A stretch of 64,000 nucleotides of DNA from Stromatinia cepivora (Eukaryota > Ascomycota > Leotiomycetes > Helotiales > Sclerotiniaceae). The stretch spans positions 248,001 through 312,000 of the forward strand of contig RCTD01000021.1 in assembly GCA_014898415.1 (NCBI GenBank), in the 5' to 3' direction. A program made the position numbers and the translations under genes. The stretch's first letter is position 1, and the number at the start of each line of letters is the position of its first letter. The notes below the pieces were generated by a model. It was not told the DNA's origin and searched no databases. It worked only from the letters and a program-made list of their open reading frames with translations. Positions 11,504 to 23,606 of the stretch are shown here, one piece after another.

Positions 11504-14500
11504 GTTGATAGTTTTGTTCAATGGTGCTTGCTATTAGATGAGAAGCTTGGTGTGAGGAGTAGTTCGTTTGTGTATTTTACTTGGATCTTCACTGTCTAAT
11601 TATTCTTCCTGCTTTGGTATATACTTTATGGTAAATCGCTGAAATAGGTGTATATGTTTACGTCAATGTTGGTTAGCTGTCTTTGTGAAATCTTGACCAC
11701 AAACCAACCGCTTTTTAAGGGTCTGACTTAGTAGGTACCTAGTAGACTCGGGAGCTTTTCTTGTGATAGTGTAGTATTACCATCCCGAGTTCAATATTGC
11801 TCTTAAGGGTATTTGGGAAGAATGCAGGTTTTCTTTCTAAGGTGTTATGGTACTGCATTATGTCTTTGAGAGTAAGGGCAGCTAAGCAAAATTGTGATAG
11901 TTGCATTGTTATATTTTCAGAAAACCGATGGTCTTGTGTGCGAGTGCATTTGTATCACAAGATGGATTCACGGTACGGAAAGTGGGTTTCTCTTTACTTG
12001 CTTGATCACGGTATCATGGTATACCACGCTCTCAAAAGTTCGAAGAGTTACTCGTCCAGTATTTTATCATGGTACATACTTATCAGTCCCCCATTAGCCC
12101 TTCTAACTAGCTATACATCAAAATTACCTTCGATTTTCCCGCGTGGTTCATGCCTTTGTCTATGCGTATCATCACTTAATCTACAATTCATTAACAATAG
12201 AGAGCATACCAAAAGCATACCAAAATCAAACTCGCAAACTAAGATAACATAAACTAAGTCAAATCTTAATTTTGATCAATTGATGATTAGTGATCTCCCT
12301 AACATAGCTCTGTCCCTAACACTTAGCTTAAACTCTATTTTGTCCACTCACTCACTCGCTTGCTTGCTTGCTATTCTCTAACAGCCAATCAACACCACTC
12401 AACCAGTTACCAGCTTCCATTTAAACTTTCTTGGTCTTTATTTTCACGTTACTCATATTATACTTCAATTGCGCCTTCCCACTTTCTACCATACATCATG
12501 ATGTTAGTATCCTACCCTCAATATCACAATCCTATAAACCAATACCCTCCATATATAAACCTAGCAGTAGCAAACAGAAAAAACAAATTCCTCGGGTCAA
12601 TCCCCTCCGTTTCCTTTTTGCGGCATGTACTTAGTGTCAAGACATCATATACAGCATACAACCAAGCCAAAACAGAGATTCTAGATCGCGCATGGATTAT
12701 TCTAGGTATAAACTAAATTCTGGAAAGCACGGATTAAGGGAAGGAAGGGGAAGCGGAAGCACTTCCGTCGGGTGGGAGTGGGGGAGTACCTATCTAGTAG
12801 TTACTAGTAGGTAAATAGAGTTTGGGATTTGGAGGATTGATGGGTGGTGGAGGGTCTGAGCGGATTAAAATAGGAGGAAAGGATGGAAATTTTAGGCGAG
12901 GGTTTATTTTAGTGCTTGGATTTTGGGGGGTTTTGGGGGATGCTATTGCGCTTGGTTTGGCTTTGGGATTGGGATTGGGATTGGGTTTGGATTTGATTGG
13001 TGTTATTAGATAGGGTAATGCTTCTCCAAATATGTAAATCTTCCTTGTAGAAAAATGACAGGAAAACTCTGTGTCTACTTTTGTGTACTGTATACAGGCT
13101 ATCGATTAGATACAGGAGTGAGGAAGTATTTCTCACAAGACTCCATCTTGTGTTCTGGTGCCAGCATTAGTATCCGAGAATAATGTAGAAAAATGGGTTT
13201 CTGTTTAGTAATATTAAAATAAGTGAAGAGAGTCTAGTAGACTTATTTTCGGGTCTTGGATTCACTTCATTTTCTGTTTTTATTAAATTTATGGTTAGAT
13301 TTCTCGGAAAATTCAGTTGAGTTGGCTTGACTAACCAGGATACCCAATAAATATATATCCTCTCATTACTCAGCGGTATTTACTTATTTTAGAAAGTTTT
13401 CTTGCTTGTTCATCTTGGAAACACATGTTTTTTTCCTTTGAAATTTCTATAAAACCGTCGAGAGTCTGCACGATTCATATCGCCCAACGTGCCTCATCAT
13501 ATATGTTCAGGTATTCATATACAAAGCAGGAAGTAGTAAAGAATCGTATCTCGCCATCTTAACTTCTGCCCCATTGCTTTTCTTGTATTATTGTGCAAGT
13601 TGCATTCATTTGTTATAGTGCGGATAATGAATATCTAGAACTGGACGTATCTGTTTCTCCTTCATACTCATCTTTTTAGTTGGCGATATTTCGGATGGTG
13701 GAGTTATTTTCGAGTTCCTACCTATTGAATGTACTGGCTGATTATCATCCGAGATTGCCTTGATAGGGTTGGTATTCTGATATCAAGCACTGGTTTTGAA
13801 ATATCAGATGAATCTTTTGACATTCACTTTTGTCTCTAGTTTTTTAATGTTGGACGCTCAATAAGCTGTCGGCCAATTCTTAACCTTGAATTATCACCAG
13901 TAGCAATTCTCAAGAGTCGGATATTGTTTTCGTAAAATATAAATAGTCAGAGAGTTACGTGTGTCGACAAACTTCCAGAAATTTATGGCCATGTCGGGTT
14001 TTTATTCTGGATTATAGCTCCTGCAAGTTCTGATGGACGGGTTATTGATTCAAAGAGATCTGGAATTTATGAATAGCTAAACTTTTTGATACTATCATCT
14101 CATCTCCTTCTTCGAGATGTTAGTATTCCTTCTATCAAGCACTTGATGGCACTGATATGTTAGAACTACTTTGCAAAGCGGTAACAAGTAAAGTCTCGAG
14201 TGAGGAAGAATTTCAAGATGGTGTTTTGAGTGCTGGCTAATCTGAGAAGTCATCCTATAGCTTGGATTTACTCGGACTAAGTGAATAATTATCTTGTACG
14301 ACTGGAGAAAGAGGTCTTTAGACACCACTCCCCACGCATATTTCCAAGGAGATCTTTGGGTGTTGGTTGCTTGATATAAGTAGTAGAAGCACATTGGCAG
14401 TTGAAATAAATAAATTCGGAAATTTTCGTTGCGCCGATGATGTAAAATCGGAGGGGTTTTCACATCTTATTGAGTATTTGGTCAATTACATCTAGAGGGC

Positions 14501-15399
14501 TCTCCGCATCTCGACTTCAAGTTTCACAAGCGCGGGATAGCTCACCTAAATATAACTGTTTATTATTCTTGTATTCTCACTGTTTGATCGGAATTATCTC
14601 GAATTACTTTAATGGTTGATGGTTCGGGTCTTCTGTATAGCTAGCAATAATTTATATTTGACCAGAGAGGGTACATACTGCTCTTTGGAAAATCGGAATG
14701 GGAACGTGATTTCGAAAGCGCTGGATAAATGTCTGGGGGAAATCTTGTTGTTCATTTTCATATGTCGGAAAAGTTGGAAATGAAGTATTTGGCTTTGATA
14801 ATCTGGAAGTAGAACTCAACCATGAACTTGGACAGTGGGAATAATCACAGCCTGCAAGAAGCGTAGTTGGGAAAGAGAAAGAAAAAGAGGAAAAGAAAGT
14901 TATTGTTGAGTCTCATGAGTTCTTGAGAAATGAATAATATTTTATCTAATTTCTATAATGTTTCATCGCAAGTTTCAAAACTAGGTATTTTAGAAAGTTG
15001 ATGGTGGTGTCGCTTAAAAATTAAGGGGTAAATGGTTGCTGATGCTTTTTTCAGTCTCTTGTTGAATCTTATTATCTGGACTTCATCTTTTTTTTCGGAT
15101 TACTCTTCTGAAATTTCCAATTTCTTTCTTATAATCAAGAAATGATGTCCTTTGTCTTATGTTCTATAGTATGTAGTCACCGGCATCAGTTACGTATCGG
15201 GATAATCATGTAATTATCGTAGGCATCGACGGCAAGCTAGTGAGGCACTAGGCGTCGAAGCTATCATTTGATTTCTAGCTTTCAGTAGAGATCTGAATGC
15301 ATTAGAAATCATGAATAGAATTTAGTACTTACTTGCGTTTTCAATATTCTATCCAGACCCTTGGGTAGTGAATGACGTGAACAACTAAGCGTGTATCAA

Positions 15400-16776
15400 C
15401 TCCCATACAAGGGATTAATTCTTTTCAAAAAATATCTTTCTTACTAGATAGTTCTTTTATCTGATTATTGATATTTGACGTTATTCTCATATACCCATAT
15501 GAATTATATGATATTAGCCACCAAATTGAGATTATTTTATTCTTCATCTCATTCAATATTAATCAAAGATAATCACAATGTCTAAAATTCATACGATTTT
15601 TTGTTCTCAAAAAGTTATGGAATTGATATCTCTTGTCAAGCATAAGATAACTTATGTTAGACTAAATGTTATGGTTCTTTTTTTCTAACTGTATCGATAT
15701 CTAGAATTTGAAGATTCTTTTTCTTTTGAGATATCTATTAGCTGAAATTATTTAGATCAATGTTTATATGGTATTACCTAAAGACTTATAACTTATATAG
15801 ACTCATTATTTCTAAAAGATATAAGATCTCTGGTTTTAGATTTTAAGTGTATATTTAAATTAGATGTTAATATTGAGTTGGATATTAATATATTATCATT
15901 ATACAGTTTGTATCTATAGATACTAATTAGTGAGTTATATTCAAGGAATATTAAAGATAATTATGGATATCTTTGAATGAATACTTTCTATATAAGATTA
16001 GAAGCTGAAGAGATAGAAGATATAAAATTCGCAAAACATAAGACTTATACAATGAATCTCCCATCAAAGAGCTAATGATATTATGAGTATCCTCGGAGGA
16101 TTCAAAGTTTATATTGCTAGACAGCTAGCTCATGATATAAACTCATGCTTATAATATCATATGAAGGCAATCGGACTTGCAAGCTAAAGCCATTTAGTGA
16201 GATTCAAAGTACTATAGATATTGATTGAAGCCTAAAGAGATTTAATAGTGATATGAAGTCAAATAAAGATACTAATTAGAACTATCTCGTTTCAAAGGCT
16301 ATAACTTGTATAGGATCATAGTCTATTAATATTGAAAACACCAAAGATACCAATGCGATTCTATAAAAGAATGTTAGTAGAGTAACTTCAGAAGTCAAGT
16401 ATTATCAAAACTCCTATTAGATTTTCTCCTAAACGACAAGACGGGTATCTATTTATATTCAAGTTATCAGAGATATTATCAATGCACTTTAAGATCTACA
16501 AAAGGAGAATCCATCCAGCCTCAAACACACCAAAATACCTTGTCATAAGAGTCAAAGATAAGCAATTTAATTGTCTATTGATGTCTAAGCAATTAGATAT
16601 ATCAATCAAAATCTAGAGATAGATACAATCACAACATACCACAAGCACATCAAAGACAATTAGTCCACTATCATCTTAACTCTCACAAACTAGATCACAC
16701 ACAAACATCGAACCTCTTAATAGTTTTTGAGTCACATGATTGAGTCACCTTCATTCAATGCCCCCCTCGAACAACA
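15400..16776 (+). mobile_element. RIP-degraded Ty1/copia retrotransposon remnant
   Basis: The segment is AT-rich and full of TpA. On the plus strand at about 15758-15900 a broken reading gives QCLYGI, then a stop, then IDSLFLKDI and, in the same frame, CIFKLD. This matches the spacing of the copia reverse transcriptase block LYGLKQAP..W...(I/D)..L...G......D.C(I/V)F. The lesions include a stop replacing a sense codon after LYG. The right end near 16776 reads as a polypyrimidine CCCCCCTCGAACAACA. In reverse this begins TGTT, as expected of an LTR terminus. The left boundary and a matching second LTR could not be fixed. The element cannot be functional. Confidence 0.65.
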
Positions 16777-17073
16777 TATCCGAGTAACCGAGTAAGCAAA
16801 ACCTCTTATTTGTGTGAAAAGTTACGTACAGATTCTAAATTTCTTATTCTCTTTCTGCTTTCCTGAATTCTTCCGGACTCTTTAGCAATAACAAAGATCT
16901 CAAACTTCGAGTTTTTAATCGAAATACGCCTACTTCCTATCGAAATCTTTGGTTCTTCCTGTGGAACTCTTCTGCCGTCTTCTTTCGTTGGTTTTGCTGC
17001 GCTTTTGCTATCTCTTGAACCCTTCTACAGCCTTCTGTTGCTGGTTCTTTTGCTGCCTCTCTCTTCTGCTACT

Positions 17074-17870
17074 ATGGCAGATATTCAAGAGTATGTGGAG
17101 GTTCTTGGTTTAATTCAATCTACGTGACGTTCTATACTGCGTTCTAGGCTTCAGCTCAATTTATATGTGTGCTAACTCTTCTTTATCTAGTCAAGCTTCT
17201 GGTGGTACTTCCGGTGCTGGTGCCGGTGCTGAAAGAGCGTACGTATAACATTCTATCCACTCAATACTTATTAGACCTTGCGCTATCGATGCTACACTCT
17301 ATTTCCAGTCATCAAATTGTACAAGTCAACCTCAGATGTATAGCAAAACAACTAGACTAATCATGTTTCTCGTACAGACAACTTCGACCTCCCCCGATCC
17401 GTTGCACGTGCGCGCGGTGCGTAATAAGAATGGTCGCAGATCCCACCGCATTCTGTATCCTCCAAGAACCCAGCAAACGTGCCATCGCGACCAATGCGGA
17501 CACGAAGTGTACGTATTGCCATGATCAGCGCGCCCGCTGTTACAAATGCCCTTCGGCCCTCCAACCGGAAATTTGGAAGCTCCAACAATGTGCTGATGAC
17601 TATAATACCTGGCAACACTGCCAGGATGCACTTCCGCCTGCTCTTCGTAGCACATGGGTTTTACCGGCGAACCCTGCGCCCAAATGCCCTGCAAATGCAC
17701 CAAAGGTGTATGGAGACTTGCATGAGGCACAGGCAGTGGTAAAGTTGGGGATTTTACAGGCGCAAAGGGCGATTCCGGGTTGGAATAGAATGAGTGAAAT
17801 TCAGAAGAACACTCTTCTAAAATTAGATCCTGTGGTTAGAAATGGTGGGGACCATGGTTACTGGTGGTAG
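17074..17870 (+). CDS. Small cysteine-rich protein, unknown function
   Basis: Three-exon model joining 17074..17090, 17191..17238 and 17378..17870, giving 185 aa. Donors are GTATGT and GTACGT. The first acceptor follows a GCTAAC branch point and the second ends in TCGTACAG. A short N-terminus (MADIQDQASGG) leads into a Gly/Ala stretch and then two Cys clusters. These are CTCARC near residue 29 and a KCTYCHDQRARCYKC group about 40 residues later, followed by several more cysteines. The paired C-X2-C spacing suggests zinc binding. It resembles the many short CxxC proteins of Leotiomycetes, but I do not recognise a named family and no catalytic motif is visible. It ends in a Trp-rich tail (GGDHGYWW). 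The last exon has higher GC than the flanking DNA. Confidence 0.7.
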
Positions 17871-18462
17871 ATCGGGGCGGAGGAGGCTTGGGAACCTGTA
17901 AGTTACCCAAGGGGGTGGACAACTGGAGTGGATATGGAATGGCTTGGGATCCATAAGTACCTGTAGGATGGACGGATGGATATGGGCATCGTATGGATGT
18001 GGCGGGGGAGGCCAGCAAAGACGAATCTCTGCCTGTACGTGGCGCTGGCTACGAACCTGTGTTTGATTTACTTTTACTTACCGGCTTCTAATCAGCCTCG
18101 GGTCGGGGTTGCCGGTATGTACAAAGCAGTTATTACTCAGAGCTGAAGAGATAGCATGAGGTAATGTATGAGCGAAGTGAAAGAAATCGGAGGGAGAGTT
18201 GGGGTCATTCTGGAATCTACAAAGACGTTTCCTTTTTTTGAGGATAATTGCGTGCAAAAATATACATGTCAGTTGTATAGATGAGGCTTGACTAAAGTTC
18301 GGGGTAATACTCCGTCCGAGGTTACATTGTCTTGTAAGACTTACATTGTTTCAAATTTCAGCCTCATATCTGACGTGTAAGATAAGAGTTCGCATCATAG
18401 CTCAAAACATTAAATAGTTGATTATATGCAATGATTATATATCATAGATCTAGAAAGCAATC
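17871..18462. other. Intergenic, Cys-rich gene to HET gene 1
   Basis: No gene is seen. It holds the 3' end of the Cys-rich gene and the promoter of the HET gene. A stretch at 18472-18490 resembles a tRNA D-arm by chance but has no tRNA fold. Confidence 0.5.
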
Positions 18463-20681
18463 ATGTCAAATGCTCTACCTCAGTTGGTATGTCCCAAAAT
18501 AGCTTGTAATTGTTGTACCTACCATTTACTCATAAATAGGATATCGTGAAACTATATCATGGCTACGATCGACTCTGCACTATATGCTCAACACTCGACC
18601 TCAAAACACTCTTTCGATCAGCAGAGTTAGACCCAAAACTTCAAAGAACCCCACATCCCTTTACGCTGGAAGACTTTTGGACTACTTCAATATATTGCCC
18701 ATTTTGTCGCTTGTTACGTCAGTGCCTTGGAATAGATGAAAAGACTGCTAGACGCTATCAAAGTTTGATTCAAAGAGGAGGAACACGATGGATTTGCCGT
18801 GTCTCGGCAAAAGAATGGGTTAGATTTTTGCTACATTGGTCTCCTGGTCATCACGTTTCATATCAACTACAACCCACGCTAATTACCGACATGGCTCTTC
18901 GTGAAGGAAAATTTGATGCCCCAATTTATGGTCCTAGTGTTCAAGTGATGGCAAAGGAAAATGAAAAAGACATAGATCAACTGTCGTTAGGTCGGCACAT
19001 GGATCTATTGAGAGCGAATATAAAACTACTACGAAGTTGGATTGTTAGCTGCGAGACACATCATGCGCCTGACTGTGTTTCTCAAACCTGGATACGAGAC
19101 CGAAAAAGTCCCTTTCGCTTGATTGATGTTAAGCGTCGATGTATTGTTCGTGCTCCAGCTGAATGCAGATATATAGCCCTAAGTTATTGTTGGGGACCGC
19201 CATCGGAAACAAACAAGCACCTTAAACTTGAAGATAAAACCATTGTATGGCTCTATGGGAAGGATTCGTTATCAAATGACCAAAATATACCAAAAACCAT
19301 TCGAGATTCTATCGACCTAGTTTTTGACCTAGGTGAAAGATATCTTTGGGTCGATGCTTTATGTATCAAACAAGACGACGAATCTGATAGAGCTGCACAG
19401 ATTCCTCTTATGAGTAAGGTGTATGGAAGCGCTTTATGTACGATCGTTGCTGGCTCTGGCTCTAATGCATGGGCAGGTCTGAATGGATTTGGAACTGAGC
19501 CAATACCGCGGTCACCAAAGCAATACTCTGCGGAGATACAAAATCTTCATTTAATAACGACTCAGAAGCATTATCAAACGTGGAAGCACGAAACAATTTG
19601 GGAAACACGCGGATGGACTTTCCAAGAAATGGTTTTATCGGGGAGATTGATGATCTTCACAGACTCACAAGTGTTTTTCCAATGTAAGAAGAGTTTATGG
19701 TGTGAAGATACTATTCTTGAAAACCTGAATCCCAATATTACATGTGAAAGTAAAGCATCGGGTGAAATAAGTTTGGAGAGCCATACTAGTATGGATGCTT
19801 TCACCTCCTACCATATACTAGTGCACGACTACACATGTCGTTCACTAGGAAATCAAAGTGATGCTTTAAATGCCTTCCAAGGCATAGAGCAACATCTTCA
19901 AAACCGTACTCTCTCTTCAAAACAAGAGAGTTTGAAGGGAAAATTTCATTTCGGCCTTCCGGAATCATTTTTCGATTTAGCTTTAATTTGGACACTTCCT
20001 TACCATTACCCAAATCAAAGACGAAAACTCTTCCCAAGCTGGTCATGGGCTGACTGGAACATGGAAATTGGAGAAACATTTCGTCGTCCAGGTGTAACCT
20101 TTCCATCCGCAAATGCGGTTCGTCGAGAGATAGTTTGGTACAAGCCAGCCGTGGAGGGATCAAAGAAATTTGTTCGAATAGACAGCTCTGAGCTCATACC
20201 CCAAGACAATCAAATCACCGAAGAGGATGAGCGACTGAGTGTCCAATGGAAGTCTGGCAAGAACTCAATTCCTCAACATACCTTTCCTAGAGCGCCACAC
20301 ATTCTCCACTTTTGGACAAGTACAGCTCGCCTTTTGGTTGACCGATCTGGTAACCAAGAGAAACGTAAAAGTGTATATCCATCCGATCCAGCTATACTCG
20401 AGAATGAGGATATGATGATAAGAGATCCAACTCAAGACATCCCGATCAGCACGATATCATTGAATCGATCATGGCGAGCAGATAAGCCTGATGAACTTGA
20501 ATTCATGGTCGTAGCTCGCGCGTGCAAGACAAAATGTAGGCAAAAAAAATACGGTTTGTATGTAATGCTCATAGAATGGGTAGACAATATCGCATATAGA
20601 GTCCAGATGGTGAATGACCCAGTGAAAGAGGATACTTGGGTAGGTTTGAAGACTGAGTGGAAGTTTATTTCCCTTGCTTGA
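18463..20681 (+). CDS. HET-domain heterokaryon incompatibility protein 1
   Basis: Model joins 18463..18486 and 18540..20681, giving 721 aa. A 24-nt first exon (MSNALPQL) is needed because the large frame at 18546 has no ATG. The 53-nt intron has donor GTATGT and acceptor AAATAG. The N-terminus has two C-X2-C pairs (CTIC, CPFC) typical of many HET proteins. The HET domain spans about residues 215-380. It has ALSYCWG near 221, WVDALCIKQDD near 278, a VYGSALCTIVA stretch, and RGWTFQE in the closing block. HET proteins trigger programmed cell death on allorecognition between incompatible fungal strains. No NACHT or repeat domain follows. The C-terminal half is the usual variable region. The ligand or partner cannot be told from sequence. 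Confidence 0.93.
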
Positions 20682-21446
20682 AAAGAAAGGAAATGTAATG
20701 GCAAAGAAATTGTCTGAGAGATGGAGCATGCCGACGAGCTAGCTTAGCATGGAGTTAAGAGATTCTGAAAATGGCCACGAAAGTTCTTATACTAGGCTGA
20801 GTACCTTGACAATTTGCTTTTTCTATCCCTAAAGACCACAAAGAAAAGTTTACCATCGCAATTTCAGTCCATAATGTATGCTCTAGATCGGAGATCGATG
20901 ATCCTGGTAATGTTTTGAGCAGGGCGGAATTCAGGAAATCGGCTGGGAGTGAAGTAAAATATGGATAGTTCTTTAAAAATGATGCAATGTAGCGGAGTAA
21001 AGTATACATTTGAGGAATGAGTAGAAGAGATGAGAATTTGGCAGGGGAAACGAAATAGCAATATTACCTATCACAATTGCAGGAGTAGTCTCCACCAACT
21101 CAACCTACTCTTTCCCATCGAACCAAGTTCTTTTCAAATCTAGGAGTAAAATGCAAGAATGCGAAATTGCTTCGGCTTGAACAATTTCATGGAATAATGG
21201 TGCTGAACACATACCGAACAAATAAATCGTGTAAGATTCACACGCGAAAATATGGGATTAAATCAGTTCAGGAATTTTCTCATGATTTTGGACATCTTAC
21301 ATTCTTTTAAATCTTGCTAAGTTATTGGCCATACGAATGCTCTGCTTGTTATGGTATTGTAAGACGCCTATACGCCCCAAAAACGCCATAAAAATGCCCT
21401 TTCCTCCGAACTCCCGTTTCCATCTTACAACTTCAGATCACATTCT
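20682..21446. other. Convergent intergenic region
   Basis: The HET gene (+) and the Prp31 gene (-) converge here, so both 3' UTRs are expected in these 765 bases. No gene or repeat is seen. Confidence 0.6.
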
Positions 21447-23391
21447 TTAGGCCTTCTTCGGCAAAGCAGGTGGACCCATTTTTCCAGCTCCAGAATCGAC
21501 TTTCTTGGGAGGAGGAGGTCCCATACTGCCATCAGCACCACCGTTACCAACTTGAGTAAAAGTTCCACCCTTAAACCATTTATCTTCTTCCGCTGCCCTC
21601 TTTCTCTTCATTTCTGCTACTCTCTTTGGATCTACCAACTCTAATCCTTGGACCGGCGTAAATGCCAGACTACTAGCAGTTCCTGCGCTGGCTCCAGTAC
21701 TGGTACTCAATCCTCCAACGCCCGATGCTCTCAAGCCTTTACCTCGTAAATCTATATTGCCAGCCGATTGACCAAATCCACGAAGTGAGGAGGCAGAACC
21801 ACTCATAGGCGTTGAAGTACCCCAACCTTTGTTCTTGGCTGATAGCTTAGCTTTTGTACGTTGATCAATTTGAATATTTCGGATACGTCCGTCGTTGCCC
21901 TGTCCAATCATACCCATACCCTTGGTTCCATCACCAGTACCGTAACCGACTTCCTTCTCTTCCTTTCCGAAAGCCATTCTGTTTTGTGCTTTCCTCAAGT
22001 CTGTCATAGCAGTTGCTGCCTTGGCTAGTCGAGCACGTCGACCACCACGTTTGCGTGCGGGTTTATCATCTGGAGCAGGTAATGCACGAGCACCTTTGTT
22101 CGGAGGTGGCTCAGTAAGCTTTTCGAGTCGGGTGATACATTGTTCTTTTAATTCTTCACCGGTCGATCCATCTGGACTGTTATGAACGCGATCAACTCTT
22201 GCGGCTAGAACAACTTTGGCAGAGACGATGCGCATAGCCTGTTTTTTGAGATCATTAGGAATTCCTTGAATAATAGGAGAGTGATAAAGGAATCCTTGCT
22301 GACGGACTCCAACATTAGTAGCGAAACCAGTCCCAGATGATTTGTTGGAGCCTAGGGGAGGAAGGTTGCAGGCAGGTGTCTTGGCTAGGCCTGTTAAACC
22401 TCCCGCGAAGTTGAGTAGTTGTGCCGCTGTGAGGGATCCAATAAGGGCTGTAAGATTTGGAGCGAACAAGTTCATGCGTGATTGTACATAATCAGTTAAT
22501 GTCTTCTTCGCTCTGTCCAGTGCGAGTGTCATATCACAAGCACGGAATACTCTTTCGAGTTCATGTGGTGACATTTCTCGACCCTTTGTGGTGGTTGCTT
22601 CGACCGTGACAATCATAACGGATGGACCATCCAGAACAGATCTTAGTGTAGCACCAAGCCGGTTATCCTTCGATGTTTGAAGTGTCTTGATATTTTCCGA
22701 ATCCATGGGTCCATTTCCAATAATAGTGACGACTTTGGCATAATCCAAAGGGTTGGTGACCAAGGTCTCTAACTCTGGAAATCGAATTGAATAATGATCT
22801 CGTATAAATTTATGTACTAGGATGATTTCGCTATCAATAGATGTCGACAGAGTATTTGCTTGCGTTAACAAATGATATTCTGGATTGTCTTCGACCGAGC
22901 CGACGAAGGTTGTTTGTTTATCGGGAGGCAATGATTGAAAATGTGCGATTTTCTGTCAAGTCGAGAAAAGAGTCAGGGCTAGGACAAGAACGAGTAGATG
23001 TAAACCATAGGTCTCCAAGTTTGAGAGAAGGGAAGAATGAAATACTACTGACCTCTAAAACTGGTTCCAACGTTTTCATTAAACCTGCAACACTGCGCAC
23101 ATCATCTACTCCACCAAGCTGCATCCTTTCAACCTTTGCTTTGGTTACCTCCTCATCTTCTGTAACATCAATAGCACCGCTAGTCATTTCCACCATCTCA
23201 TCATCTTCATCAACTGCTTCTTCATCGCCATCGAGCTCCATTTCACTTGCGCCTGAAAGTCCTGTTGCGTTCCCATTCATGCTAAGGGCGACCTCTTCAG
23301 GGTCAGCGAAAAGGTGGGCATTATCCTCCCCTTCACCTTCGGATCCAGAATCCTCGAAATCCTGCAATAATTCATCTGCGAGGGTCGACAT
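21447..23391 (-). CDS. prp31: U4/U6 snRNP splicing factor Prp31
   Basis: Two exons, 23053..23391 and 21447..22952, separated by a 100-nt intron (GTCAGT...GACAG), giving 614 aa. Prp31 binds the U4 snRNA 5' stem-loop with the 15.5K/Snu13 protein and holds the U4/U6.U5 tri-snRNP together in the nucleus. The N-terminus is acidic. The NOSIC region follows the intron. The Nop domain contains GVRQQGFLYHSPIIQ and RIVSAKVVLAARVD. The C-terminal Prp31-specific part has Arg/Lys-rich RKRGGRRARLAK and a QNRMAFGKEE block, then a Gly/Ser/Pro-rich tail. Length fits fungal Prp31 (about 600). It shares a short divergent promoter with Clf1, another spliceosome gene. Confidence 0.96.
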
Positions 23392-23606
23392 TTTAGCGTA
23401 CCTATTGTTCGTTGTAGTTGGCGCGTGAAGGTAGCTATCCGGAGAAAATAAAGTCGAGAAAGGGCTCCAAGCTCGGAACAGCGGCCGCTAGCGTGTTTAC
23501 CTGCCTGATTAATAAGCAATATTTTTGATCATCGCGATACCTTCAATGCTTCAACGCGAAATCGAGTTGCGCCAACTGTTTCTTCGAGAAATTAAATTTT
23601 GCTATC
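23392..23606. promoter_or_regulatory. Divergent promoter shared by prp31 and clf1
   Basis: Only 215 bases separate the two start codons, so the promoters must overlap. It includes a NotI-like GCGGCCGC (about 23480) and no obvious TATA box. Both products act in the spliceosome, so co-regulation is plausible, but the sequence alone does not show it. Confidence 0.7.

Larger units (their letters stand above)
9001..15400. other. Gene-poor upstream region, part 2
   Basis: No coding gene is supported over this long interval. Visible items are a perfect hairpin overlapping a TGACGTCA site (9124-9152), a GTAT run (about 11474-11503), CTTG repeats near 12355-12372, a GGGATT/GGGTTT run (about 12960-12995) and a short inverted repeat AGTCTA/TAGACT near 13231-13243. 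Composition is that of ordinary genomic DNA up to about 15.4 kb, so it does not look RIP-degraded. Long regulatory regions or unspliced noncoding transcripts are possible but cannot be shown from sequence. Confidence 0.4.

Noticed and set aside
11797..12252. 151-codon frame
   Set aside because: No ATG at the start of the frame, no domain, and codon use unlike the real genes.
14095..14463. 122-codon minus frame
   Set aside because: No recognisable motif and no neighbouring exons; likely chance.
18472..18490. tRNA D-arm-like sequence before the HET gene
   Set aside because: No acceptor stem, anticodon arm or T-arm can be drawn; the stretch is better explained as exon 1 and its donor.
22841..23428. 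195-codon plus frame
   Set aside because: Antisense shadow of prp31 exon 1 and intron.
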